Counted from the first letter of the stretch, positions 45,463-55,192 are shown. The stretch: 64,000 nt of DNA from Ktedonobacteraceae bacterium (GCA_035653615.1 DASRBN010000030.1:124001-188000); one strand, 5' to 3'. Made by a program: numbers and translations. The notes: generated by a model not told the origin, from the letters alone.

Positions 45463-47367
45463 TTACAGAGCAAGCTGGAGTTGCTGGAATGCATGCTGAA
45501 GAACTGAGAGAAGCCCTCTGGTAGTTTCTGCATAAAGTCCTGGCGAGGCAGCGGCGCGTTCCTCCATCAGGGAGATGCTGCGCTGGTAGAGCAGAAAGAG
45601 GTAGCCTGGTTCGAGTTCTCCTTTTTTGAGCGCGGAGCGAGCCAGCGAAAGTGCTGCCTCGAAGAACTGATCGGCTTGAACATAGCAATCGTGAGCATAG
45701 TCCGACACGGTAGCAGTGCGTCCAAGCTCCTCGGCAACTTCCCCGGCAGCAAAATAGACCTCAACCAGGCTCGTCAGACTACGAGGTGCATCCACAGTGG
45801 ATTCAGCAAGCTGGTCGTTGAGGTGAGGTAGAGTTGGGGAACGATATTCCATTGTTTCTGCCGATGAATTCACCACTTGCGCAATCACAGGCCAGGGAAG
45901 TGAGGGGATTGCAAGTGTATTGAGTATTTCTTGACACCAATAGGCGGCAAAAGCCCTTTCACGATAGGCAACGTCAAGGCCTTTTTCTTCCCGGCGTGCG
46001 AGCATGGCGCGATGGACCGGGATGCGAATGATGCAAGCAAGCGTTCTATAGAGAAGAGTATCCAGCCGATTTCTCTCCTGAGCGGCTCCATCGAGCGATT
46101 CTATCCAGAGCGGGGTTTGCCTCAGCCCTATTTCGCCTGGCAAGTCATCACATTCAGGCGGAGTAGGTGAGATTGGCGAGACCCTTGGAGTAGCCAGGGA
46201 AGGTGAAGAGGGGTGGAATGAGCCAGCTTCGTCACCTGAGCCTGGTGTGAGCCAGCTAAGAAGCACCTGCCGGCATTGCTCATACGCGTCAGCGAGCATG
46301 GATGCACAGTCTGTATAGGATGCTTTCTTGTCGGTAATCCTGGCTCTTTCCTGGGACTGGCAGCGCCATGTGCTAAAGTCGAGCAGGACGCGAGCCACCA
46401 GGAGGCGAACATTCGATTCGCCGAGGCGTTCATTCGCGGCATGATAAAAATTCCTGCTCTGCAACAAAATGTTAATGGCATGCTGGAACTTATGCTCTTT
46501 CCGCACTGTTGCTTCTTGCCCTGCCGCGGAGTTTGAAGATGTGTCGGAGGTGTATGCCGCGGCGTAGAGGCAGTAGCCCAATCCGCAGTACAATCTGGCA
46601 GTATTGGCCAGATCATCGGCCGCACTCAAGTGTTTGCGGGCCGCTTCATAATAGATAATGGCCTGTTGATACCCGCCTAAGGCGCGATAGGCTTCCCCAC
46701 AATGAAGCTCAATCTTCGACTGCTGTGCAGTAGAGGCGGAATCGCCAGGCTCTTGCGACAGCAAATGGAGTGCATGCAGATAATGCCCTAGCGCCGTGAG
46801 ATAGTCCTGCTGCAAGAAGTAACAGCTTCCTATTTCGTCAAGGATCATGGCATGCTGCTGAGAAGATGCGAGTGTCAGGGCGGTTTCAAATGACCGTAGC
46901 GCAGCAGGAAAATCTCGCCTTTCCCTGGCCTGCAGTGCGAGTAAGAAGTAGTAACGCATCTGCATAGGCTGGGGAAGGGATGTAAGAGTTTCAGTTGGTG
47001 GTATTGGCAAGGCATGATGCGGTGAAAAACCTTGCGATTCTACCTGTTCCAGCATGGTAGAGAGGATGTTGAAAGCAGGATGCTGCTTCATTTGACTGTT
47101 ATTTCGTCCATGAGGAGCCGTATCGAGGATGAATCCATCGTTTTCGTCGTCAAACTGTTGAAGCAAGGCCGCAAAATTGCCATCCTGTTGTCCCAGTCTC
47201 TCCGCAAGATAGCGGAGTGCAGCCGGGGATGGCGTAATACGATTGTGTTCGACAGCGCTCAGATAGGATTTTGAGAAACGCTCCCCGGCAACATCTTTCT
47301 GAGTAAGGTGGCGCAGTTTCCGTATCTTACGTATGATATCTCCAACCGGCTGCTGCATAGCGCTCAC
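45463..47367 (-). CDS. XRE-family regulator with TPR-like repeat domain
   Basis: 634 residues. N-terminal helix-turn-helix (RKIRKLRHLTQKDVAGERFSKSYLSAVEHNRITPS, about residues 13-48 in pieces), then a large all-helical region with TPR-like units (AIIYYEAARKHLSAADDLANTARLYCGLGYCLYAA in pieces). The layout resembles peptide-sensing regulators of the RRNPP type and antibiotic-cluster regulators of Actinobacteria, but is longer. It is convergent with the CheB-CheR gene (35-base gap) and lies downstream of, and on the same strand as, asparagine synthetase. Targets unknown. Confidence 0.8.
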   Translation of the reverse strand: MSAMQQPVGDIIRKIRKLRHLTQKDVAGERFSKSYLSAVEHNRITPSPAALRYLAERLGQQDGNFAALLQQFDDENDGFILDTAPHGRNNSQMKQHPAFNILSTMLEQVESQGFSPHHALPIPPTETLTSLPQPMQMRYYFLLALQARERRDFPAALRSFETALTLASSQQHAMILDEIGSCYFLQQDYLTALGHYLHALHLLSQEPGDSASTAQQSKIELHCGEAYRALGGYQQAIIYYEAARKHLSAADDLANTARLYCGLGYCLYAAAYTSDTSSNSAAGQEATVRKEHKFQHAINILLQSRNFYHAANERLGESNVRLLVARVLLDFSTWRCQSQERARITDKKASYTDCASMLADAYEQCRQVLLSWLTPGSGDEAGSFHPSSPSLATPRVSPISPTPPECDDLPGEIGLRQTPLWIESLDGAAQERNRLDTLLYRTLACIIRIPVHRAMLARREEKGLDVAYRERAFAAYWCQEILNTLAIPSLPWPVIAQVVNSSAETMEYRSPTLPHLNDQLAESTVDAPRSLTSLVEVYFAAGEVAEELGRTATVSDYAHDCYVQADQFFEAALSLARSALKKGELEPGYLFLLYQRSISLMEERAAASPGLYAETTRGLLSVLQHAFQQLQLAL

Positions 47368-47569
47368 ATCCTCAACAGGCTACCTTTCCCCATCTGTTCA
47401 CGAACAAACTTTTAGCGGCAAGCAATCACATTCCTCTCCATACCTGCTTGCTGCTATTGTACCTGAAATCGCGCCAGATTGAAACAATTTGCGCTACCAG
47501 CGTAGTTTTGTGATAGCTCTGTGATAGTTTTGCAATATCGCTTTGTTGGAGAGCCAGGTGATGAAGGCT

Positions 47570-49399
47570 TTAGAGAGCCAGCCTCACCTGGTACTGTTTG
47601 AGCCACTCGTTTAGCTGGATGATACACTCGTAGAGGGAAACAAGGGCCATTGCTGGCAGTGGCTCCTTATTTTCCACCACCGTTCGCACCATCTGTACAT
47701 TGAGGAGCGGCAGGATAGGGGCGCTGGCATCGTTCAGGATATGCTGGGCCCAGATTCGCGTCGCCTCCTGGTATGCTGGACTCTGGAATGTTGGATAGGC
47801 GCTCTTTTTCCTGCTCAATACATCATCAGGTAACACACCGGCAAGGGCACGGCGCAGGATACCCTTTTCCCTGTTATCGATCGTCTTCATCTGCCACGGG
47901 ATGTTCCATACATATTCTACCAGGCGGTAATCACAGAAAGGCACACGTGCTTCAAATCCGGTTGCCATGCTCATACGATCTTTTCGCTCTAACAAAAAGG
48001 GCAGAAAGTGTGTCTGGTTCAGGTAAAACATCTCGCGCCTTCTTGCCTCAAGCGCCTCTTCTCCTTCCAATTTGGGAACCTCGGCAATTGTCATGTGGTA
48101 TTGCTGCTCGATGTGTTGTTCCGGGCGCATCCTCTGTACGAGGTCAGCAGATAGCCACGAGCGAGCAGACTCTCCCGGACCGATGAAGGCAGAGAGCCAG
48201 GGAAAAGTTTGCGCCTTGAGCATGGTGTCATTGTGGAACCAGGGATAGCCGCCAAAGACTTCGTCGGCTGACTCACCTGACAATGTGACGGTCGCATCTT
48301 GTTTCATCGCTTTAAACAGCAGGTAGAGTGAAGTGGTCATCTGGCCTGCCGTTGGGAAGTCATGGGCAAAGAGCGGGACCAGCAGGTTTTCAATCATTGT
48401 AGACGAATCCACGGTCACGGTATGATGCTGCGAGCCAACATGATCGGAAACACGCCTGGCCCATGGGGCATCCAGGGAAACATGCAGGGGTGTGGCATGG
48501 AAATGTGTTGAGCTATCCACGAAGTCAATCGAATAGGTATGGAGCGTTTTGCCTTCTCGTTTGAATTCCCGGGCGGCAAGGGCCGTCAATGCGCTGGAAT
48601 CTAGCCCGCCGGAGAGCATACTTACGACCGGAACATCGGCAATTAACTGGCGCTTGACCGTATCTGTCAGCAGCGAAAGGATATACGCAGTTGTTGTATC
48701 GAGATCGTCAGTGTGTGGGGCACTCTGCAGTGACCAGTACCTGCTGATGCGTATGCCCTGTTCGCGACAGATGGCGATATGGCCGGGGCGTAATGCATGC
48801 ACATCGCGATAGATTCCCGAATCCGGAATGCGCACGAAAGTCAAAATTTCGGCCAGACCACTGGCATCGACCTCAGCTTTGACAAGCGGATGTGCCAGCA
48901 ACGCCTTCAATTCTGAGCTGAAAAGAAGTGTATTTCCGCGCTGTGCGTAGAAGAGGGGCTTGACACCGATATGGTCGCGTGCGAGCAGGAGTTGCTGCTG
49001 TTGCTCATCCCACAGTCCAAAAGCGAAGATACCGTTCAAATGCTGAACACAGGTCTCTCCCCACTCAACATAGGCATGCAAGAGTACTTCCGTATCTGAG
49101 CATGTGCGAAAGCGATGGCCGTAGCTTTCCAGCTCGCATCGCAAGTCACGAAAGTTGTAGATTTCTCCGTTATACGTGATGGCATAGATTTTCTCTCCTT
49201 CTTGATACACCATTGGTTGTGCCCCGGTTTCTGGATCAATCACGATCAGGCGGCGGTGTGCCAGGGCGGCATGTGGAGCAAGCCATTGGCCTCCTGCATC
49301 CGGCCCACGGTGATTCAATGTATCCGCCATACGGTTTATTATTGTTCCCTGGCAGGTTAGATCATGCTGCCAATCAATCCATCCAACGATACCGCACAT
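47570..49399 (-). CDS. asnB: asparagine synthetase (glutamine-hydrolysing)
   Basis: About 609 residues from ATG 49399, which gives the required Met-Cys N-terminus (MCGIVGW, nucleophile C2 after Met removal) and has GGAGA 6 bases upstream; the frame extends to 49432 but would bury the cysteine. The glutaminase domain shows NHRGPDAGG and YNGEIYNF; the synthetase domain has the pyrophosphatase loop SGGLDSSAL. It makes asparagine from aspartate, glutamine and ATP, or amidates another carboxylate in specialised pathways. Context gives no pathway partner, so primary metabolism is assumed. Confidence 0.92.
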   Translation of the reverse strand: MCGIVGWIDWQHDLTCQGTIINRMADTLNHRGPDAGGQWLAPHAALAHRRLIVIDPETGAQPMVYQEGEKIYAITYNGEIYNFRDLRCELESYGHRFRTCSDTEVLLHAYVEWGETCVQHLNGIFAFGLWDEQQQQLLLARDHIGVKPLFYAQRGNTLLFSSELKALLAHPLVKAEVDASGLAEILTFVRIPDSGIYRDVHALRPGHIAICREQGIRISRYWSLQSAPHTDDLDTTTAYILSLLTDTVKRQLIADVPVVSMLSGGLDSSALTALAAREFKREGKTLHTYSIDFVDSSTHFHATPLHVSLDAPWARRVSDHVGSQHHTVTVDSSTMIENLLVPLFAHDFPTAGQMTTSLYLLFKAMKQDATVTLSGESADEVFGGYPWFHNDTMLKAQTFPWLSAFIGPGESARSWLSADLVQRMRPEQHIEQQYHMTIAEVPKLEGEEALEARRREMFYLNQTHFLPFLLERKDRMSMATGFEARVPFCDYRLVEYVWNIPWQMKTIDNREKGILRRALAGVLPDDVLSRKKSAYPTFQSPAYQEATRIWAQHILNDASAPILPLLNVQMVRTVVENKEPLPAMALVSLYECIIQLNEWLKQYQVRLAL

Positions 49400-49449
49400 A
49401 TGCTGTCTCCTTTTCTGTGATAATGCTTTCAACTGTTCTTAAATCATTG

Positions 49450-49478
49450 ATTGTAGATACGCTGGTCGAGAATGACAG
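49450..49478 (-). promoter_or_regulatory. candidate promoter of asparagine synthetase
   Basis: Minus strand: CTGTCA (49478-49473), 17-base spacer, TACAAT (49455-49450), about 50 bases before ATG 49399. The rest of the 340-base gap to the amidohydrolase shows nothing else recognisable apart from AAGGAG before 49740. Confidence 0.4.
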
Positions 49479-49739
49479 GTTTGTTAGCCTTCCCGGCGTC
49501 GCTTTTCTCTCGTGCGTCGCTATAAACAAGGTAACCCAATTTTCACGGGGAGACATCGGTGAAATAACGTATCATGGTACGTATTTTTTTGCCGGAGCCT
49601 GAGTGGCGTGGAAGACCTCTCTATTTTCTCCTACACAGAAAGCAAAATCATGCATACTGCTTCCCATCGATGTTTCTCGCCATCTTGCTGATCCCGGCGG
49701 ATTGTGGCACAATAGGTTTACGGACATAAGGAGTTAATC

Positions 49740-50738
49740 ATGCGTAAGATTGATGCATTCGCGCACATCCTGCCTCGTGCGTATCTCGAGCGGCTGGAGC
49801 GCCAGCTCGAGAAAACCATGGCTCCAGGCCAGCTCGACTACTACCGCCAGGGCGTCTTCTACTTCGATCCGGTGCTGACCGACCTGGACGCGAGGTGGCG
49901 CAAGATCGAGCCGTACGGTGATTATGCACAGGTCCTGGTGCTTGCCGTGCCGCCGCTGGAAGAGGTCGGGCCACCGCCGGTTGCGGCGGAGTTTGCGAGC
50001 ATCGCCAATGATGAGATGGCGGCACTGGTCCAGCGATTTCCAGATCGCTTCGCCGGATTCGCCGCCGCGCTGCCGCTCTCGGACGTCGACCTGGCCTTGC
50101 GCGAGCTCGACCGTGCGCTGACGCAACTCGGCGCGCTGGGTGCGCAGTTCTACACCAACGTCCTGGGCATGCCGCTTGACAATCCGCGCTTCGAGCCCCT
50201 GTTCAGCAGGCTCGAGGATGCTGGCCGCGCCGTATGGCTTCACCCGACGCGGAGCGCGGCATGGGCCGACTATCCGGTCGAGAGTAGGTCCGACTTTGGC
50301 CTGTGGTGGTCAATCGGCTGGCCCTACGAGACTGCTGCCGCCCTGTCACGCCTCGTCTATTCCGGGCACATGGAGCGCCACCCGCGCCAGTTCGTGATTG
50401 CCCACCATGGTGGCGGCATGGTGCCACACTTCTCCGCACGACTCGCGATGGGTCCCGGCTACCGGCAGGTCAAGGACATCCTGCCGCAGCCGCCACTCGA
50501 GTATTTCCGCAGGTTCTATGTCGATACGGCACTTTTTGGCGCGCCACACGCGGTCCGCTGCGTCCTCGAGTTCTTCGGCTCAGGGCACGTACTCTTCGGC
50601 ACCGACATGCCACTTGGACCCTCGAATGCGGTCGAGGCAACGATCGCGGATATCGACGCGGTCGGTCTTTCCAGCGAGGACATGGCTGCGGTCTACGCTG
50701 AGAACGCCATACGCTTGCTTGGGCTGAAGACTGGCTAA
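49740..50738 (+). CDS. amidohydrolase-2 family TIM-barrel hydrolase/decarboxylase, G+C-rich
   Basis: 332 residues of the ACMSD/gamma-resorcylate-decarboxylase-like family. Metal-site segments: IDAFAHILP (first His of the usual HxH replaced by Phe), AVWLHPTRS, FVIAHHGGGMVPHF and LFGTDMPLGPS. The FxH variant occurs in part of this family. Base composition is unlike the neighbours: bases 50101-50160 count 41 G+C of 60, against 29 of 60 in a sample of the next gene (51421-51480). This suggests acquisition from a high-G+C donor. The start has AAGGAG 7 bases upstream. Substrate unknown; an aromatic or alpha-amino-muconate-like acid is typical. Confidence 0.82.
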   Translation: MRKIDAFAHILPRAYLERLERQLEKTMAPGQLDYYRQGVFYFDPVLTDLDARWRKIEPYGDYAQVLVLAVPPLEEVGPPPVAAEFASIANDEMAALVQRFPDRFAGFAAALPLSDVDLALRELDRALTQLGALGAQFYTNVLGMPLDNPRFEPLFSRLEDAGRAVWLHPTRSAAWADYPVESRSDFGLWWSIGWPYETAAALSRLVYSGHMERHPRQFVIAHHGGGMVPHFSARLAMGPGYRQVKDILPQPPLEYFRRFYVDTALFGAPHAVRCVLEFFGSGHVLFGTDMPLGPSNAVEATIADIDAVGLSSEDMAAVYAENAIRLLGLKTG

Positions 50739-50927
50739 CGGCCATTGCTTTTGTCCGCCGGGCGGCTGGTGTTCCCGGACGCCATCCGATTACGCGCGAC
50801 GCGAATCCGACCGAGCAGACGTAGTCCCTGGACCGCAAAGCTCATCTAGAGGATGCATTCTTTTTTCCCGAGCCTTGAGAGGATATACTGAGAGAAAACT
50901 CTAGAAGTCGGGAAGGAGTGCCTCTGC

Positions 50928-51989
50928 ATGAAACGTTCTTTTCGCGTGAGCAAGGTCGTGTTTCATCCCTCGACCCTGGCTGTGTTCTCTGGATTACTGG
51001 GTGCGGTCATCGGCTTTCTCCTCAACCTTGCCAGTGGAGGGAGAACCTCGCAACTGATCTGGATCGCGCTCATCTTTGCCATATTGTTTAGTCTGAGTAT
51101 CACTGCCTGGCAAATGTACACGCAGGAGCAGACCGGGAAGCAATGGATGATGATGCTTCAGGAGATGGTCTTCCAGACCTACTTCCTCACAGTTCTGGCC
51201 GACAAGCCAGAGATCTCTCAGATTGCACAACAACGGCTGGGCCAGGTGTTGAAACCCTTGGCTGGCGAACAGCAGGTCAGTATGTTGAAGTTTTTCAGCC
51301 ACAATGGCCTGTCCGCGACGTTTATCGGCGATGCCTTGCAAGGAAGCTCCGGCCTGATCGGAGCAGACCTCCAGCAGATTGAACTGCCTCAAATCCACTT
51401 AGAACAGGCGAATTTGAGTCGCGTGAATTTCAGGGAAGCCAATCTCCGGGAAGCCAATCTGAGCGAAACGATCTTATATCGTGCCGACCTCTCTGGTGCC
51501 AATCTATCCCAGGCTCGCCTCAACAGAACTGACCTGAGAGGGGTTAATTTACGGGGTGCCAATCTCACCGGTGCCGATCTGAGTCAGTCTCGCATGGCGA
51601 TGGAAAAAGCAGCACGTGACGCTTCCAGCCTGCTGCAAGTAGGAGCTGTTCGCTATCCAGTTCTGAGGGCAAATCTGTCGCACGCTCTTCTCTCTGGTGC
51701 CAGGCTGCGAGATGCCAATCTCACCGGCGCTGATCTGAACGGGGCGAATTTGCAGGGCGTTGATCTTACCAGGGCCAATCTCAGCTATGCGAATTTGCAA
51801 GGGGTCGATCTCACCAGAGCAGTGCTCACGGGAGTTGCTTTGATAGGCGCGAATTTGCAGGGGGCTGATCTCACCGGTGCGACGCTGACCGGTGCGATCC
51901 TCGATGAGGCCGATGTGCGTGCCGCCAAAGTGACTGAAGAGCAATTGCAGGCGGTTCTCTCCGGGAGGAACGTGAAGCGAGAGCTTTGA
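50928..51989 (+). CDS. membrane-anchored pentapeptide-repeat protein
   Basis: 353 residues. Two membrane helices near the N-terminus (TLAVFSGLLGAVIGFLLNLA and LIWIALIFAILFSLSITAW), a helical linker, then pentapeptide repeats of the A(D/N)Lxx type from about residue 135 to 335 (ANLSRVNFREANLREANLSE and so on), which fold as a right-handed square beta-helix. One stretch of about 25 residues (SRMAMEKAARDASSLLQVGA) interrupts the helix. Such proteins may act as scaffolds at the membrane. The gene stands alone, 230 bases before the PadR operon that also contains a pentapeptide protein. Confidence 0.85.
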   Translation: MKRSFRVSKVVFHPSTLAVFSGLLGAVIGFLLNLASGGRTSQLIWIALIFAILFSLSITAWQMYTQEQTGKQWMMMLQEMVFQTYFLTVLADKPEISQIAQQRLGQVLKPLAGEQQVSMLKFFSHNGLSATFIGDALQGSSGLIGADLQQIELPQIHLEQANLSRVNFREANLREANLSETILYRADLSGANLSQARLNRTDLRGVNLRGANLTGADLSQSRMAMEKAARDASSLLQVGAVRYPVLRANLSHALLSGARLRDANLTGADLNGANLQGVDLTRANLSYANLQGVDLTRAVLTGVALIGANLQGADLTGATLTGAILDEADVRAAKVTEEQLQAVLSGRNVKREL

Positions 51990-52162
51990 ACTCGAAGCTG
52001 ATGTCAAGAGTGCAACGCGCTGGTGGAGTTTTGACCATTCTTCTCGCGAGAAAGTTTCCCCTCCTTGTGCTCCTGCCATCTCTCCCCCTTATTTACCTGC
52101 TTCACCTGATGCGCTCATGACAAAAGAACAGCGAGTTTATCAAACAAAGTATTGTAATCGAA

Positions 52163-52199
52163 ATAGTACCTTGACAGACATAGTACTATGATGTATAAT
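52163..52199 (+). promoter_or_regulatory. promoter of the padR operon with palindromic operator
   Basis: TTGACA (52171-52176), 17-base spacer, TATAAT (52194-52199). ATAGTAC occurs at 52163-52169 and again at 52180-52186, the second inside the perfect palindrome ATAGTACTAT (52180-52189) that lies in the promoter spacer. Autorepression by the PadR protein encoded next is the simplest reading. Confidence 0.75.
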
Positions 52200-52218
52200 C
52201 CAACTACGAGGTGATGAT

Positions 52219-52548
52219 ATGAATGAAAACAAACTGACCTCCGACCTGCTACGTGGGCATACCGATACGATGATTTTGCGGCTCTTATCGGAAGGCGACC
52301 GCTACGGCTACGAGATTGTCAAGCTGATTGCTGAGCGCTCGGGTGGTGAATATGAATTAAAGGAAGCCACCATGTATTCTAGCGTGCGGCGGCTTGAGAT
52401 GGACGGTGATATCGAATGGTATTGGGGCGATGAATCGCAAGGTGGAAGGAGGAAATACTTTCGGATTACTGAAAAAGGGAAAGCAACGTATGATCGCAAC
52501 AAAAGCAACTGGGAGTACGCGAAGCGCGTGCTGGATAACCTCTTGTAA
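52219..52548 (+). CDS. PadR-family transcriptional regulator
   Basis: 109 residues with the winged-helix PadR core (LLRGHTDTMILRLLSEGDRYGYEIVKLI in pieces, then EATMYSSVRRLEMDGDIEWYWGDESQGGRRKYFRITEKG in pieces). It is of the short type lacking a long C-terminal helix. Family members repress transporter or detoxification genes until a small molecule binds. It heads an operon: pentapeptide protein 15 bases on, then ABC ATPase and permease. GAGGTGATGAT precedes ATG 52219. Confidence 0.92.
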   Translation: MNENKLTSDLLRGHTDTMILRLLSEGDRYGYEIVKLIAERSGGEYELKEATMYSSVRRLEMDGDIEWYWGDESQGGRRKYFRITEKGKATYDRNKSNWEYAKRVLDNLL

Positions 52549-52563
52549 AGGAAAGGTGTTTTT

Positions 52564-53427
52564 ATGAATGAGAAATTGACCGACTATGTCAACGGTGTTT
52601 TTGCTCCATACGAGGGGGTAAAAAGCGCCGCCGAATTAAAGGCGGATCTGCTCTCCGATTTGCAGGAGCGCTTCCATGAACTCAAAGCCGAGGGCAAGGA
52701 TGATGAAACCGCCTTTGAGATGACCATTGAGAGTATCGGCGACATTGAGCAAACTGTCCAGGAGGTCGCCAACCTCACACACACACTGGAGCGCCAGGTA
52801 TTGGTAAACCTTGGTGGGAGCAATTTGCCACACAGCGACTTTGCGGGCGTAATCGCGCATCAAGGAAAGTTTCATGGGAGCGCGTTGCAGGGCTCGGACT
52901 TTTCGGGCGCAGACTTGACCGGCAGCTCGTTTTATGGCAGTGACGTACGTGAAGCCAATTTTGACCGCGCCAATCTGACCGACTGCATCTTTTCCGCAAG
53001 TGATCTTGCGGGTGCGAGCTTCCGCGAATCAATCCTGGTGCGCACCACCTTCAAAACATCGGGGCTGGACGGAGCAAAATTCATCGGCGTCACGCTGACG
53101 GATGTCAAATTCGATGTGACCGACTTGCGAAAAACGACCTTTGAACGCTGTACCTTTCTCGGCGTGGACTTCCACTATTCCGACCTGAGCGGACAGCGAC
53201 TGGATGGACAGACCTTTATCGGCATCACGTTTGGCATACCGTCACTGAGGGATGTGTCGTTTCAGGGCGCAACCCTTAAAAATGTGTCTTTCCGCCCGGT
53301 GGGTATCTGGTCTCAGAAGCGTGCCATCCAATCCATGCACTTTGACGGCGCGCTGATGGATAAGCTCACGTATGCCGCGCTCAAAGGCATAGGAGCCGAT
53401 GTATCGAAGGTGACTGTGCTCTCATAA
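52564..53427 (+). CDS. pentapeptide-repeat protein with N-terminal DUF1700-like helical domain
   Basis: 287 residues. The first about 75 are a helical domain (MNEKLTDYVNGVFAPYEGVK, ADLLSDLQERFHELKAEGKDDETAFEMTI in pieces) like the cytoplasmic domains that accompany PadR in DUF1700-type pairs. The rest is a pentapeptide beta-helix (GSDFSGADLTGSSFYGSD in pieces) with phenylalanine-rich cores. In known PadR pairs this position holds a membrane protein; here a Qnr/MfpA-like helix is attached instead and there is no membrane segment. A target-protection or scaffold role next to the exporter is conceivable. Confidence 0.78.
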   Translation: MNEKLTDYVNGVFAPYEGVKSAAELKADLLSDLQERFHELKAEGKDDETAFEMTIESIGDIEQTVQEVANLTHTLERQVLVNLGGSNLPHSDFAGVIAHQGKFHGSALQGSDFSGADLTGSSFYGSDVREANFDRANLTDCIFSASDLAGASFRESILVRTTFKTSGLDGAKFIGVTLTDVKFDVTDLRKTTFERCTFLGVDFHYSDLSGQRLDGQTFIGITFGIPSLRDVSFQGATLKNVSFRPVGIWSQKRAIQSMHFDGALMDKLTYAALKGIGADVSKVTVLS

Positions 53428-53437
53428 GGAGGAGAAT

Positions 53438-54199
53438 GTGCAAACCATTTCAATTCAGGTAGCAGATCTACAAAAATCATACAAGGATCTTGCTGTCTTA
53501 AAAGGCGTGAATTTCAGCGTGGAGCGGGGCAGCATTTTTGCCTTGCTTGGCTCCAATGGCGCTGGCAAGACAACGATCATCAAAATTCTCACCACGTTGC
53601 TCAAACAGGACGGCGGAACTGCCATCGTCAACGGATTTGATGTGGCGTCAAGGCCAGACTATGTGCGGCAATCAATCAGTCTGACCGGGCAATTTACCGC
53701 CGTGGATGAGGTGTTGACCGGGCGGGAAAATCTGGTCATGATCGCCAGGCTCCGGCACATCAAACAGCCTCGTCAGGTGGCCGACGATTTGCTGACCCGC
53801 TTCGGTTTATCCGATGCTGCTAACCGCCGGGCGTCGACGTATTCAGGCGGGATGCGCCGCAGGCTTGACCTGGCGATGAGCCTTGTTGGAACACCGCCGA
53901 TCATTTTCCTTGACGAGCCGACCACCGGGCTTGACCCAGAGGCACGCCTCGAGGCGTGGAAGGCGGTGAAGGAGCTTGCTAATGGTGGCATCACCGTCTT
54001 CTTGACCACGCAATACCTGGAAGAGGCCGAACAGCTTGCTGATCGCATAGCCATTCTCCACGAGGGAAAGATTATCGCCAGCGGCACGCTCGCGGATCTC
54101 AAAAAGCTGTTTCCACCTGCTCAGGTGGAGTATGTAGAAAAACAACCAACATTGGAAGAAATCTTTCTTGCCATCATTGGCAAAAAGGAGCAACAGTAA
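53438..54199 (+). CDS. ABC transporter ATPase, DrrA/daunorubicin-resistance type
   Basis: 253 residues. Walker A GSNGAGKTT, signature YSGGMRRRLDLAMSL, Walker B IIFLDEPTTGLD, switch histidine replaced by the TTQYLEEAEQLAD segment typical for DrrA-type ATPases (Q instead of H after TT). It powers export of hydrophobic drugs, lipids or antibiotics together with the permease that starts at the next base after its stop. Start GTG 53438 has AAGGAGGAG 5 bases upstream. Confidence 0.9.
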   Translation: MQTISIQVADLQKSYKDLAVLKGVNFSVERGSIFALLGSNGAGKTTIIKILTTLLKQDGGTAIVNGFDVASRPDYVRQSISLTGQFTAVDEVLTGRENLVMIARLRHIKQPRQVADDLLTRFGLSDAANRRASTYSGGMRRRLDLAMSLVGTPPIIFLDEPTTGLDPEARLEAWKAVKELANGGITVFLTTQYLEEAEQLADRIAILHEGKIIASGTLADLKKLFPPAQVEYVEKQPTLEEIFLAIIGKKEQQ

Positions 54200-54994
54200 A
54201 TGGAAATGATACAGAATACCTACTCAGAAACCCGGATACAGAACCACTTTTTCAGCGATCTGAGCGTGATGCTTGGTCGTTCCATGCGCCATATAGTCCG
54301 CAGTATGGATACCATCATCACAGTAACAATCATGCCGATTGCATTTATGCTGCTGTTCGTGTATGTGTTCGGTGGCGCCATTCAAACCGGGACAGCGAAT
54401 TACGTCAATTACCTGTTGCCTGGGATCTTACTGATCGCGATTGCGAGCGGGATATCCTATACAGCTTTCCGTTTGTTTACCGATGTACAACGAGGGATCA
54501 TTGAGCGATTTCGCTCCATGCCTATTGCCCCTTCTACCATACTATGGGGACATGTGCTGACCTCGCTGGTCTCCAACGCGATTTCAGTGGTGGTCATCAT
54601 ACTCGTCGCATTGATAATGGGCTTTCGTTCGTCGGCTGGCATCCTGTCGTGGCTGGCCGTCGCCGGCATCCTCGCGCTGTTTACCCTGGCGTTAACCTGG
54701 GTGGCAGTGATTGCCGGACTGACTGCCAAATCGACAGACGGGGCAAGCGCCTTTTCGTATCCGCTGATCTTCCTGCCCTTTATCAGCTCGGCATTTGTTC
54801 CCACCAAATCGATGCCGCTGGTCGTCAGGGTCTTTGCCGAGAACCAGCCAGTGACGGCGATAGTGGAAAGTATCCGTGCGTTACTGTATGGACAGCCAGT
54901 GTCTCAGGATATCTGGGTTGCGCTTGCATGGTGTGTCGGCATTCTGGTGGTGGCCTACATCTTTGCGATGATGGCCTATAAAAAGCGCGCGTGA
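54200..54994 (+). CDS. ABC-2 type permease, DrrB-like
   Basis: 264 residues with six predicted helices, among them TIITVTIMPIAFMLLFVYVFGGA near the N-terminus, and the ABC-2 motif region YLLPGILLIAIASG and TAFRLFTDVQRGIIERFRSMPIA. It starts directly after the ATPase stop codon. Together they form an export pump under PadR control. Only one permease gene is present, so it should act as a homodimer. Confidence 0.88.
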   Translation: MEMIQNTYSETRIQNHFFSDLSVMLGRSMRHIVRSMDTIITVTIMPIAFMLLFVYVFGGAIQTGTANYVNYLLPGILLIAIASGISYTAFRLFTDVQRGIIERFRSMPIAPSTILWGHVLTSLVSNAISVVVIILVALIMGFRSSAGILSWLAVAGILALFTLALTWVAVIAGLTAKSTDGASAFSYPLIFLPFISSAFVPTKSMPLVVRVFAENQPVTAIVESIRALLYGQPVSQDIWVALAWCVGILVVAYIFAMMAYKKRA

Positions 54995-55192
54995 AAAGAG
55001 GGCAGTCTCAGGGAATATGCAGGCATGCCACATCTTCTGCAATGAATACCAGTATGTCATGCAGCATCTATAAGCTATTCGACATCGGTAGTACTTTGCC
55101 AGGATGTGATATCTTGTGAGCGAACGATGAAGAGTGCTGTTCAGATTTGGAAGAGGTACTCACCCGGTCAGTTAGCGTGAGGAGTGTATCTG

